Below are positions 33,663 through 41,785 of a DNA stretch of 64,000 bases, piece by piece; the stretch's first letter is position 1, and each line of letters starts with the position of its first letter. Origin of the DNA: an uncultured Clostridia bacterium (lineage in GTDB: Bacteria; Bacillota; Clostridia; TANB77; CAG-508); the NCBI GenBank assembly GCA_934167755.1, contig CAKPLT010000001.1:1-64000 (forward strand), written 5' to 3'. The position numbers and the translations under genes were made by a program. The notes below the pieces were generated by a model. It had not been told where the DNA came from and did not search any database. It saw only the letters and a list, made by a program, of their open reading frames with translations.

Positions 33663-33980
33663 ATGAAAAAAGTTTTATTTACTGTAGCTTTAGCTACATA
33701 CATTATACTAATTTTATCAACAACTGTTTTGGGTTTTACACCAAAATTAGTAAATAAAATAAACGATGCTTTTAAAGATATTGAAAGTTGGATTATAAAA
33801 ATCTCAACTCCTGCTGCAGCTGTTGCAGTCTGTTCAGGTGCATTGATGAGAAAATTTAGCTTTGGTGATGAAGAAAAAATTAGAACAGGAAAAAAATTAA
33901 TTACAGGTTCATTATTTTCTTATGCTTTTATATTGGCTATTGACTTAGTTTTATCTGCAATTCAATCATTAATTGGTTAG
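33663..33980 (+). CDS. VirB2/TrbC-like T4SS pilin
   Basis: 105 aa from the ATG at 33663, preferred over the ATG at 33654 because AAGGATGG then sits at correct spacing. It has a signal or first helix (about 5-25), a short soluble loop (NKINDAFKDIESW), and two further hydrophobic segments with Ala/Gly-rich STPAAAVAVCSGALM. This is the size and layout of VirB2/TrbC pilins that form the secretion pilus or channel lining. It lies between the coupling ATPase and the VirB6-like gene. The sequence differs clearly from the three right-cluster pilins, so the two T4SSs are not recent duplicates. Confidence 0.72.
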   Translation: MKKVLFTVALATYIILILSTTVLGFTPKLVNKINDAFKDIESWIIKISTPAAAVAVCSGALMRKFSFGDEEKIRTGKKLITGSLFSYAFILAIDLVLSAIQSLIG

Positions 33981-33988
33981 GTGATTAA

Positions 33989-34867
33989 ATGGAAAATTAT
34001 TCAAATATTACTACTAATATAATTGAAGCTATAAATACAATTTTAGGTAATCTTTTTTCATCTATAGATAATAGTATTTATAATGTTCTTGATGATGTTA
34101 CTTTTATTAGCTCTGATATTATTAATGATTCTTACTTTGAAAAAATATTAGGAACATCTACCTCTAACGGAATTTTACTAATATCAAATTCTTTGCTTTT
34201 TGGTTTTTTATTATATTATTCTTTAAAATATTTATTTTCACATTTTACTTATACGCAAATAGAAAAACCTTCCCAATTTATTTTTAAAGCAATTATTTTT
34301 GGTATTTGTATTAATTTTTCATATTTTTTTATAGAAGAACTTTTAAATTTTGTATCTAATATATCTTTAGCAATTAGAGGTATTGGTGAAAACTTATTCC
34401 ATAAAAATATTTGTTTTTCTGAATTGATTTTAGAGTTAAATAACAATATGTCTATTTCTTCATCAAATTTAGATATTTTTTCTTTAGATGGCTTACTTAA
34501 AGCTTCCCTTTCTATATCTTTGTTAAATTTAGTTTTCACTTATTCATTTAGATATATAATGATTAAAATATTTATTTTACTTACACCTTTTGCAATTTTA
34601 TCATTAATTTTAGAAAATACATCCTGGTTTTTTAAAGCTTGGCTCCGTAATTTATTTTCTTTATTATTTATACAAATTATTGTTGCAATTGTTTTACTGT
34701 TATTATTTGCAATGGATTATTCTTCTAATAATTTGATGACAAAATTTATATATATTGGCGCAATCTATGCATTGATTCAATCTAATTCTTTCGTACGCGA
34801 TTTTATTGGTGGTGTTTCCACAACTTTCTCACAAAATGTGGAAAACTTGTTTAAAAAATCACATTAA
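33989..34867 (+). CDS. VirB6/TrbL-like polytopic T4SS membrane protein
   Basis: 292 aa with a GGTGATTAA site before the ATG and 8 nt after the pilin stop. After a polar N-terminal region of about 60 residues there are about six hydrophobic segments (near 65-80, 95-120, 165-190, 195-210, 220-245 and 250-265). The motif NTSWFFKAWLRNLFSLL resembles the conserved Trp-containing loop of TrbL/VirB6-type channel proteins in Gram-positive conjugation systems. It would form the inner channel of the secretion apparatus. The assignment rests on topology and position. Confidence 0.68.
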   Translation: MENYSNITTNIIEAINTILGNLFSSIDNSIYNVLDDVTFISSDIINDSYFEKILGTSTSNGILLISNSLLFGFLLYYSLKYLFSHFTYTQIEKPSQFIFKAIIFGICINFSYFFIEELLNFVSNISLAIRGIGENLFHKNICFSELILELNNNMSISSSNLDIFSLDGLLKASLSISLLNLVFTYSFRYIMIKIFILLTPFAILSLILENTSWFFKAWLRNLFSLLFIQIIVAIVLLLLFAMDYSSNNLMTKFIYIGAIYALIQSNSFVRDFIGGVSTTFSQNVENLFKKSH

Positions 34868-34882
34868 ATTAGTTAAATATTT

Positions 34883-35066
34883 TTCAATAATAAACTATAA
34901 TTCTTACATTACATTCCTCGATTCATTACAAAGCTTAAGAAATTCTAAATTATTTTAGGGCACCCTTCCACTCTCGTGAACTCTTTCCCTAAAATTGCAT
35001 AAGAATTTCTAAAGCTTTTTCAATCATATTCATCATTTCATTTCAGAATTATAGTTTATTATTGAA
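34883..35066. repeat. 184-nt nested inverted repeat inside the T4SS cluster
   Basis: The outer arms are perfect over 22 bp (34883-34904 with 35045-35066). Inner arms 34930-34946 and 35002-35018 match with one mismatch, and TTTTAGGG (34953-34960) pairs with CCCTAAAA (34987-34994). The apical loop is 34961-34986. It lies between the VirB6-like and PrgI-like genes. It may be a miniature transposable element, a processing hairpin or an RNA gene. It contains no ORF. Confidence 0.8.
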
Positions 35067-35097
35067 TTTATATTAAATTTATAGAAAGGAGTTTTTT

Positions 35098-35382
35098 ATG
35101 AAATTTATTATTCCACAAAATTACAATTTCAAAAGTAAGATATTTGGAATTATTGACTATTCAACTGCATTTTTTAATATTTTTTGGTATATAATTATTT
35201 TTTTATTACTTAATTTAGTTCTAAAAAATTGGAACATCAAAATATTTATGCTTATTTCTTTATGTTTTCCATTAACTTTGTTTAGCATAGTAGGTTTTAA
35301 TGGAGAACCTATTATTTATGTTTTTTCATATATTATTAAATATTTAATTAGGCCAAAATTATATTTATACAAAAAATATTAA
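35098..35382 (+). CDS. PrgI/VirB3-like T4SS membrane protein (left cluster)
   Basis: 94 aa with AAAGGAG seven bases before the ATG. A short N-terminal cytoplasmic part (KFIIPQNYNFKSK) leads to two closely spaced helices (about 22-45 and 48-65) and a C-terminal amphipathic segment ending IRPKLYLYKKY. This is the layout of PrgI/VirB3 proteins, which pair with VirB4 in Gram-positive T4SSs. Its VirB4 partner is not next to it but 6.4 kb away on the opposite strand. The 184-nt inverted repeat separates it from the VirB6-like gene and may affect its expression. Confidence 0.7.
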   Translation: MKFIIPQNYNFKSKIFGIIDYSTAFFNIFWYIIIFLLLNLVLKNWNIKIFMLISLCFPLTLFSIVGFNGEPIIYVFSYIIKYLIRPKLYLYKKY

Positions 35383-35489
35383 TGCTATAATTTATAGAAT
35401 ATATATTTTCAATTTTTTAAAACTTATATAATATAACCATTAAATATAATATTTTCTTTTAATCTTCTCCAATTTTTTTATTTTTAGAC

Positions 35490-35517
35490 TTGATTTTATT
35501 CTGTAAAATGATATAAT
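35490..35517 (+). promoter_or_regulatory. Promoter of the dnaD-dnaC pair
   Basis: TTGATT (35490-35495), 16 nt, TATAAT (35512-35517). A leader of about 70 nt with a GGGGGAGG site precedes the ATG. Confidence 0.7.
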
Positions 35518-35592
35518 GCTATTTAGTTTATAGGGGATTGGTTTAGATTTTTTCTAAACGATATTTGTTCCTTTAGGGGGAGGAATGATTAA

Positions 35593-36648
35593 ATGAAATT
35601 AGAGCAACCAGATATACCATTACTATTCTCAGAGACAGTTGTTCCAGACATCTTTTTTGCAGAATATTTATCACAAATGCCATCTAATAGTGTTAAAGTT
35701 TATTTATATATAATATTTTTGTCTAAATATAAAAAAGATATAAAACTAAATGATATGTCTAAAAAATTAGCCTTACCTTTAAAAGATATAAATGATGCAC
35801 TTACATATTTAGATACTAATGGATTAATCATAAAAAAGGAAAATGGTTATATTGTTGCAAATTTACAAGAAGTAACACTTCATAAATTATATACACCAAA
35901 TTTAACTGCATCTCCAGAAAAAGTAGCAGATGTAGCCAAGAATAAGGCCCGTGCTAAAGTTATAAATCATATTAACAATGCTTATTTCCAAGGAATTATG
36001 GGACCTTCTTGGTATAATGATATTGATTTATGGTTCACAAAATACAATTTTGATGATCAGGTTATGATTGCTCTTTTTGATTATTGCTACAATAGGTCTG
36101 CATTACATAAAAAATATATTCAAACAGTTGCAGAAGCATGGGGAAACAATAAAATTCAAACTTGGAATGATCTTGATTTATATTATCAAAAGCAAGAAAA
36201 ATTAATGAAAATAAAGAAAACTATTGCAAAAAAATTAGGAAAAACAACTCTTACACAATATGAAGAAGCTTATATTGAAAAATGGGTTATTGATTTTGGA
36301 TATGATTTAAATATTATAGAAATTGCTCTTAAAAGAACAGTCTTTAAATCAAATCCTACATTTGAATATTTTAATAATATAATTACTGATTGGCATGACA
36401 GGAATTTAAAAACATCGAATGAAATTCTCGCATTTATAGAACAAAGAAACAAACAAAAGAAAGATACTAAAAAATTAGAAAAGCAAGTTGCTAAAGCATC
36501 TTTCGATCAAAGGCAATATGATAATTTGGCATACTTATATGCTAATTCTGGAATTTCATCTGTTGAAATTCCGAATGATTTAAATACAGATGAGCCTAAA
36601 ATATCAGCTTCTGTTTTTTCTGATTTAAAAGGAGATTTTAATGGCTAG
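35593..36648 (+). CDS. dnaD: DnaD-domain primosome protein
   Basis: 351 aa. An N-terminal winged-helix part (about 1-100, with SSVKVYLYIIFLSKY-like helix and LTYLDTNGLIIKKENGYIV) is followed by two DnaD-type helical domains, about 130-195 and 220-290. The second shows EEAYIEKWVIDFGYDLNIIE and the YFNNIITDW motif typical of DnaD C-terminal domains. DnaD-type proteins bridge DnaA or PriA and the helicase loader when the replicative helicase is loaded. A very strong GGGGGAGG site precedes the ATG, and the gene overlaps the DnaC-type loader by 8 nt. The chromosomal role is likely because the pair lies next to gyrA near oriC, but an origin as T4SS-element replication genes cannot be excluded. Confidence 0.82.
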   Translation: MKLEQPDIPLLFSETVVPDIFFAEYLSQMPSNSVKVYLYIIFLSKYKKDIKLNDMSKKLALPLKDINDALTYLDTNGLIIKKENGYIVANLQEVTLHKLYTPNLTASPEKVADVAKNKARAKVINHINNAYFQGIMGPSWYNDIDLWFTKYNFDDQVMIALFDYCYNRSALHKKYIQTVAEAWGNNKIQTWNDLDLYYQKQEKLMKIKKTIAKKLGKTTLTQYEEAYIEKWVIDFGYDLNIIEIALKRTVFKSNPTFEYFNNIITDWHDRNLKTSNEILAFIEQRNKQKKDTKKLEKQVAKASFDQRQYDNLAYLYANSGISSVEIPNDLNTDEPKISASVFSDLKGDFNG

Positions 36649-37651
36649 TGAAATTTTACAAAAATTATTATTAGAATATGATCAAAAAAAGCGTAAAGCT
36701 GAACTTGATGCTGATAAGCGAAAAGAAGATCTTTATGAAAAACTTCCTCGTTTACAAGAAATTGAAAATGATTTAAATAATTTTGCAATTAATACAGCAA
36801 AAAGTATTTTAAAAGGTACTACTTATGGAGTTACTGACTTAAATAAAAAAGTAAATAAATTAAAAAATGAAAAAGTAAAAATATTAAAAGAAAATAATAT
36901 TCCAGATAATTATTTAGAACCTTATTATGACTGTAATATTTGTAAAGATACCGGATATATTCAAACAGGAACTTCTGCATCAAATTTATGTTCTTGTTTA
37001 AAACAAAAATTATTAGATATATCTTATAACAAATCCAATATATCTAATTTAAGCAAAGAAAATTTTGATACTTTTAATGCAAATATTTTCTCAGATAAAG
37101 TAGAACCAGATAAATATAAAATAAATATTTCACCTCGTCAAAATATTATAGCAATAAAATCTAAGTGTATGGAATTTGTAAATAATTTTGATGATTCAAA
37201 TACACATAACTTATTATTTACCGGAAATACAGGACTAGGAAAAACTTTTATGAGTAATTGTATTGCTAATGAATTAATTAAAAATGGGAAAAATGTGCTT
37301 TATCAAACAGCTCCTGTTTTATTAGAAACTGTTATTGATAATAAAATGAATAAATATAAAAATTCTACACAAGATAATTTTTATAAAAATGTTTTAGAAT
37401 CAGATTTATTAATTATTGATGATTTAGGAACAGAATGTTTAAATAGTATGAAATTAAGTGAACTATTTACAATTTTAAATACAAGATTGCTTAATTTAAA
37501 TAATAAAGTTACAAAAACAATAATTTCTACAAATCTTAATATTAATAATATTTTTAAAAATTATGAAGAGCGTATTGGTTCTCGTATTGCAGGTTTTTAT
37601 GATATTTATTATTTTTTTGGTGATGATTTAAGATTAAAGCCCAAAATTTAA
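36641..37651 (+). CDS. dnaC: DnaC/DnaI-type helicase-loader ATPase
   Basis: 336 aa. The N-terminal coiled region (about 1-90) is followed by a Cys cluster CxxC-x15-CxC (about 97-118), as in DnaI-type loaders, and an AAA+ domain. Walker A is GNTGLGKTF (about 194-202), Walker B LLIIDDLGTE (about 257-266), sensor I IISTNL, and an arginine region EERIGSRIAGFY. It loads the DnaB-type helicase at oriC or restart sites together with the DnaD protein. The ATG overlaps the end of dnaD, with GGAG inside the upstream gene, which indicates translational coupling. A bidirectional terminator follows. Confidence 0.85.
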   Translation: MASEILQKLLLEYDQKKRKAELDADKRKEDLYEKLPRLQEIENDLNNFAINTAKSILKGTTYGVTDLNKKVNKLKNEKVKILKENNIPDNYLEPYYDCNICKDTGYIQTGTSASNLCSCLKQKLLDISYNKSNISNLSKENFDTFNANIFSDKVEPDKYKINISPRQNIIAIKSKCMEFVNNFDDSNTHNLLFTGNTGLGKTFMSNCIANELIKNGKNVLYQTAPVLLETVIDNKMNKYKNSTQDNFYKNVLESDLLIIDDLGTECLNSMKLSELFTILNTRLLNLNNKVTKTIISTNLNINNIFKNYEERIGSRIAGFYDIYYFFGDDLRLKPKI

Positions 37652-37714
37652 ATTAGGAAAAAAGCATAATAATATATAATATATTTTCTTGCTTTTTATA
37701 TAAATTTTCTACAA

Positions 37715-37745
37715 AAAAAGATTAGGTAATTCTCCTAATCTTTTT
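37715..37745. terminator. Bidirectional terminator between dnaC and gyrA
   Basis: AAAAAGATTAGG (37715-37726) pairs with CCTAATCTTTTT (37734-37745). A- and T-runs on both sides serve the two convergent genes. Confidence 0.9.
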
Positions 37746-37760
37746 CTATATTATTTTCTA

Positions 37761-40217
37761 TTATTCTTTTGATTCTTCAACTTCCGCTATTTCAGGTGTT
37801 AATGTTTCCATACTTACAACTTTTCCACCATCTGTTGTTCTCATCAAAGTAACTCCTTGAGTTGAACGACCAAGAACACTAATATCTTTTACTTTTAATC
37901 TAATTATTGTTCCTTTGTCTGTTATAAGCATTACATCTTCATCATCAGTTGCAATTCTTACTCCTACTAATTTTCCTGTTTTTTGAGTTACCTTATATGT
38001 TATTACTCCTTTTCCTCCACGAATTTGTACTCTATATTCATCAAGTTCTGTTCTTTTTCCAAAGCCATTTTCAGTAATTGCTAATAATGTTGCTTTTCCA
38101 CCAGCAATAATTGATTCCATTCCAATTACTTCGTCTTTTTCATCAATTCTAATTCCAATTACACCTTGTGAAACTCTTCCTATAGGGCGTACATCTTTTT
38201 CATCAAATGTGATACACATACCATTTCTCGTAACAAGTACAACATTATCTTCTCCATCAGTTAATCTAACTGCAATTAATTCATCCTCTTCTTTTAATGT
38301 TATTCCTTGTAAACCTGTTTTACGTGCAGAATTATATTCAGACAAAGCTGTCTTCTTTATTAATCCATTTTTTGTTGCCATTAATAAATATTTACCTTCA
38401 GCAAAGTTTTGAATTGGTATTACTGCAGATACTTTTTCTCCAGCATCTAAACTTAATAAGTTTACAATAGCTGTTCCCCTAGCTGTTCTTCCTGCTTCTG
38501 GAACTTCATATCCTCTTAATTTATATAACTTTCCTTTATTTGTAAAGAATAAAATTGTGTCATGAGTTGAAGCCGTAAATATTTGTTTAACAAAATCTTC
38601 TTCTCTTGTTGCAATACCTGTTATTCCTTTTCCTCCACGTTTTTGACTTCTATATGTATCTATTGGCATTCTTTTAATATATCCAAAATGAGTTAAAGCT
38701 ATAACTGATTGTTCTTCTTTTATTAAATCATCAACATCAATTTCTCCCTCTGCTGCTACTATTTTTGTTTTTCTCTCATCTCCATATTTATCTCTTATTT
38801 CGATAAGTTCTTCTTTTATGATATCAAATACTAATTTTTCACTATTTAAAATTGCTCTTAAATGTTCAATTAATTCCATTAATTGTTTATATTCTTCTTC
38901 AATTTTCTCTCGTTGCAATCCTGATAGTGTTTTTAATCTCATATCTAATATTGCTTGAGCTTGAATATCTGTTAATCCAAATCTTTCCATTAATTTTTCT
39001 TTTGCATCATCATATGAATTACGGATTATTGTAATTACTTCATCAATATTGTCTATAGCTATTCTTAAACCTTCTAATATATGAGCTCTTGCAAGTGCTT
39101 TGTCTAAATCAAATTGTGTTCTACGAAGAATTACTGTTTTTCTATGATCAATATAACAATCTAAACATTGTCTTAAAGTTAATATTTTGGGTTCTCCATC
39201 TACTAAAGCAAGCATAATTACACCAAATGTATCTTGCATTTGTGTGTTTTTATACAATTGATTTAACACAACTTGAGGATTTGCATCTCTTTTTAATTCC
39301 ATTACAATTCTTACTCTATCATTTCTATCAGATTCATCTCGTAATTCTGAAATCCCTTCAATTCTTTTTTCCCTTGTTAGTCTAGCAATATTTTCAATTA
39401 AACGAGCTTTATTTACTTGATATGGTAATGATGAAACAACAATTCTTTGTTTGTTTCCACTCATTTCTTCTATCTCAGCTTCTGCTCTCATTATGATTTT
39501 TCCTCTTCCTGTTTTATATGCCTCTTTTATTCCTTCTAATCCAAGAATTAATCCCTCAGTTGGAAAATCTGGACCTTTAATTATTTGAATTAAATCATCA
39601 TCTGATACATTATCATCATCTATAATTTTTATAATTCCATTTATTACTTCTGTCAAGTTATGTGGTGGTATATTTGTTGCCATACCTACGGCTATACCAG
39701 ATGAACCATTTACTAATAGTGCAGGTATTTTTGCTGGTAATACTGTTGGTTCTTGTAATCTATCATCATAGTTTGGCATAAAATCTACTGTATTTTTTTC
39801 AATGTCAACTAGCATTTGTTCTGCTATTTTTGACATTCTTGCCTCTGTATACCTCATTGCAGCTGCGCCATCACCATCTATAGATCCAAAATTTCCATGT
39901 CCATCAATTAACATATATCTCATTGAAAAATCTTGTGCCATTCTTACCATTGCATCATATACAGATGCATCACCATGTGGGTGATATCTTCCTAATACAG
40001 ATCCTACAGTATTTGCACATTTCCTATATGGCTTGTCTGATGTAATTCCATCTTCATGCATTGCATATAAGATTCTTCTATGTACAGGTTTCAAACCATC
40101 TCTTACATCTGGTAATGCTCTTGATACAATTACACTCATTGCATAATCAATATAAGCTGTTCTCATTTCTTGTTCAATGTCTCTTTGTATTATATTTTCA
40201 TCTTGTCTTTCTTCCAT
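37761..40217 (-). CDS. gyrA: DNA gyrase subunit A
   Basis: 818 aa. The breakage-reunion domain contains the catalytic Tyr123 (AMRYTEARM), and the C-terminal beta-pinwheel carries the gyrase-specific GyrA box QKRGGKG (about 527-533), which separates it from ParC. Together with GyrB it introduces negative supercoils using ATP. In the quinolone region (HPHGDASVYD) the position equal to E. coli Ser83 is Ala84, while the Asp87 equivalent is Asp88. The ATG at 40217 has AAAGAGG upstream and a consensus promoter. It is separated from gyrB by 5.4 kb containing the VirB4 block, whereas many Firmicutes have gyrB-gyrA adjacent. Confidence 0.97.
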   Translation of the reverse strand: MEERQDENIIQRDIEQEMRTAYIDYAMSVIVSRALPDVRDGLKPVHRRILYAMHEDGITSDKPYRKCANTVGSVLGRYHPHGDASVYDAMVRMAQDFSMRYMLIDGHGNFGSIDGDGAAAMRYTEARMSKIAEQMLVDIEKNTVDFMPNYDDRLQEPTVLPAKIPALLVNGSSGIAVGMATNIPPHNLTEVINGIIKIIDDDNVSDDDLIQIIKGPDFPTEGLILGLEGIKEAYKTGRGKIIMRAEAEIEEMSGNKQRIVVSSLPYQVNKARLIENIARLTREKRIEGISELRDESDRNDRVRIVMELKRDANPQVVLNQLYKNTQMQDTFGVIMLALVDGEPKILTLRQCLDCYIDHRKTVILRRTQFDLDKALARAHILEGLRIAIDNIDEVITIIRNSYDDAKEKLMERFGLTDIQAQAILDMRLKTLSGLQREKIEEEYKQLMELIEHLRAILNSEKLVFDIIKEELIEIRDKYGDERKTKIVAAEGEIDVDDLIKEEQSVIALTHFGYIKRMPIDTYRSQKRGGKGITGIATREEDFVKQIFTASTHDTILFFTNKGKLYKLRGYEVPEAGRTARGTAIVNLLSLDAGEKVSAVIPIQNFAEGKYLLMATKNGLIKKTALSEYNSARKTGLQGITLKEEDELIAVRLTDGEDNVVLVTRNGMCITFDEKDVRPIGRVSQGVIGIRIDEKDEVIGMESIIAGGKATLLAITENGFGKRTELDEYRVQIRGGKGVITYKVTQKTGKLVGVRIATDDEDVMLITDKGTIIRLKVKDISVLGRSTQGVTLMRTTDGGKVVSMETLTPEIAEVEESKE

Positions 40218-40253
40218 AGTTTTTTACCTCTTTCTTTTTTCTTTTTCATTTGT

Positions 40254-40282
40254 ATTATATTATACTAATCCTTATTTTGCAA
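40254..40282 (-). promoter_or_regulatory. gyrA promoter
   Basis: Minus-strand TTGCAA (40277-40282), 17 nt, TATAAT (40254-40259), 37 nt before the ATG. Confidence 0.75.
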
Positions 40283-40314
40283 GGCTTTTGGGCAATTATT
40301 TTTGAATTTTTTAT

Positions 40315-40530
40315 CTATTTTTTCATATTTTTTATAATAAAATTTACTCCATCTCTAAATCCTTGTTTATAATATAATTCACTAATTATATTCATTTTTT
40401 TATTATTTTTTTCTTCATTATTTTCTGTTACTATTTGTTTTATTTTTTTATGATATTCTCCTTGTATACTTTCTTCTATTTTTTCATATCTCCATTCAAA
40501 AATTATATTTAAAATTTCATCATCAAACAT
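40315..40530 (-). CDS. 71-aa hypothetical protein divergent from the XRE regulator
   Basis: The start at 40530 is chosen because GGAGGG sits five bases upstream. A longer in-frame ORF would overlap the XRE gene and adds Asn/Cys-rich non-protein-like sequence. The protein is charged and helical, with EWRYEKIEE near the start and a C-terminal YYKQGFRDGVNFI motif seen in several small uncharacterised Clostridia proteins. Such genes often accompany XRE regulators, as here, where the two share a 156-nt intergenic region. Function unknown. Confidence 0.65.
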   Translation of the reverse strand: MFDDEILNIIFEWRYEKIEESIQGEYHKKIKQIVTENNEEKNNKKMNIISELYYKQGFRDGVNFIIKNMKK

Positions 40531-40553
40531 ATTTTCCCTCCATTTTATACTAT

Positions 40554-40640
40554 TTCCTAATATTGCTTTTTTATTCTTTGCATTATTTTTATGCAAGTTT
40601 TGCTTATATAAAAAATACGCATTTTGCATATTTATATGTT
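40554..40640. promoter_or_regulatory. Divergent regulatory region with GCAAxxTTTTGC-type half sites
   Basis: The elements ATGCAAGTTTTGC and CGCATTTTGCAT lie about 30 nt apart between the divergent 71-aa gene and the XRE gene. This position is typical of XRE autoregulatory operators. Binding is inferred. Confidence 0.35.
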
Positions 40641-40686
40641 GACAATTTTCGCTATATAATATAAAAAAGATTTTCGAGGTGATTAA

Positions 40687-41037
40687 ATGCATTTTAATAA
40701 AGAGAATATTGATATTGGAGAAAGATTGCGTAGCATAAGAGAACAGATGCATATGACAAGAGAAGAATTTTCAGAAAAAATTGATATTACAGATTCTTTC
40801 TTAGGACAAATTGAAAGAGGCGAACGAGCATTAAGTGTAAAAACATTAAAAAAAGTAGTAAAATATACTGGTGTTTCTGCTGACTATTTATTGTTTGGAA
40901 AAATTACTAATAATGAAACTATACAAAAAATTAATAATATTTTAGCTGTTAATTCTGAAACAACTTCTGACTTTATTTATCATATTGTTATGTGTTCAAA
41001 TGAATTTTGTAAAAAATTATTAGATGACAATAATTAA
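40687..41037 (+). CDS. XRE-family helix-turn-helix regulator
   Basis: 116 aa with AGGTGATTAA directly before the ATG. The HTH domain (about 9-68) is typical: IGERLRSIREQMHMTREEFSEKI, then recognition helix DSFLGQIERGERALS and VKTLKKVVKYTGVSADYLLFG. The remaining 48 residues are polar and helical, possibly a dimerisation part. It is transcribed toward oriC, against its neighbours, and ends at a terminator shared with the convergent VirB4 block. It may regulate itself, the divergent small gene and perhaps the T4SS genes, but this is inferred only from position. Confidence 0.85.
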   Translation: MHFNKENIDIGERLRSIREQMHMTREEFSEKIDITDSFLGQIERGERALSVKTLKKVVKYTGVSADYLLFGKITNNETIQKINNILAVNSETTSDFIYHIVMCSNEFCKKLLDDNN

Positions 41038-41049
41038 TTTAATATATCT

Positions 41050-41077
41050 AAAAACATGTGTATAAACACATGTTTTT
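41050..41077. terminator. Bidirectional terminator between XRE and the VirB4 block
   Basis: AAAAACATGTGT (41050-41061) pairs with ACACATGTTTTT (41066-41077) around an ATAA loop. It overlaps the end of the convergent 231-aa gene by 2 nt. Confidence 0.88.
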
Positions 41078-41771
41078 ATGTTACCAGATTATTTGCTAAT
41101 CTTTTTTCTTCTTCTGTAATATTAAAATTTTGTCCATTATTTTTTATTAAATTATGAATAGCCTTAACCCTTTTTGTCTCATTTATAACATTTTCTACAG
41201 GAATTATCTTTTTATATTCCTTTTCGATTTTTTCATATTCTTGTGACATTTTTTTAAAATCTTTTTTATTATAATTTTCTTGCCAATTTTTTATATATTT
41301 TTCTAATCTTTCAATTGAATTATTTTGATCTTGCAATTCTTTTTTTATATTATTACTTACATTATTTATCAATACATTTTTTCCGTTTTTTATTAATTTA
41401 AATATAGTATTATTTATGTTTCCATTTTTATATATTTTGTTTAAAGCTTTATCTAACAAATTGGAAATTGTATCAATTATTCCTCCGTCTCCAATTGCTG
41501 TACTTACTTGATCCATATTTTCAAAATTCCCTGTAACAATTCCCATTGCACTTTTTTTTAAATTTATAACTGAATTTATTGCAGTATCTGCACCTGCTTT
41601 TAATCCGTTTTCTAATAATGCATTTTTTATATCAATAACTTGATTTTCTATTAAATCTGGCAATATTGCTCTTAGTCCAATATCTAAAGCATTATTTATT
41701 GTTTTTCCAATTATATTGTTTAAAAAATTATTTTTATTTTTTTCTATATTAATATTATTTTCTATTTCCAT
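41076..41771 (-). CDS. Hypothetical helical protein downstream of virB4-like
   Basis: 231 aa with AAAGGAG before the ATG at 41771 and 14 nt after the VirB4 stop, so it is cotranscribed with it. It is Asn/Lys/Ile-rich. There is a moderately hydrophobic Gly/Ala stretch (about 20-110, IGKTINNALDIGLRAILPDL, LKAGADTAINSVINLKKSAMGIVTG) and a C-terminal coiled-coil-like part (about 140-200). No signal peptide or clear membrane helix is visible. I do not recognise the family. Its fixed place behind VirB4 suggests a T4SS accessory or secreted substrate. Confidence 0.75.
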   Translation of the reverse strand: MEIENNINIEKNKNNFLNNIIGKTINNALDIGLRAILPDLIENQVIDIKNALLENGLKAGADTAINSVINLKKSAMGIVTGNFENMDQVSTAIGDGGIIDTISNLLDKALNKIYKNGNINNTIFKLIKNGKNVLINNVSNNIKKELQDQNNSIERLEKYIKNWQENYNKKDFKKMSQEYEKIEKEYKKIIPVENVINETKRVKAIHNLIKNNGQNFNITEEEKRLANNLVT

Positions 41772-41785
41772 ATTTTCTCCTTTTT

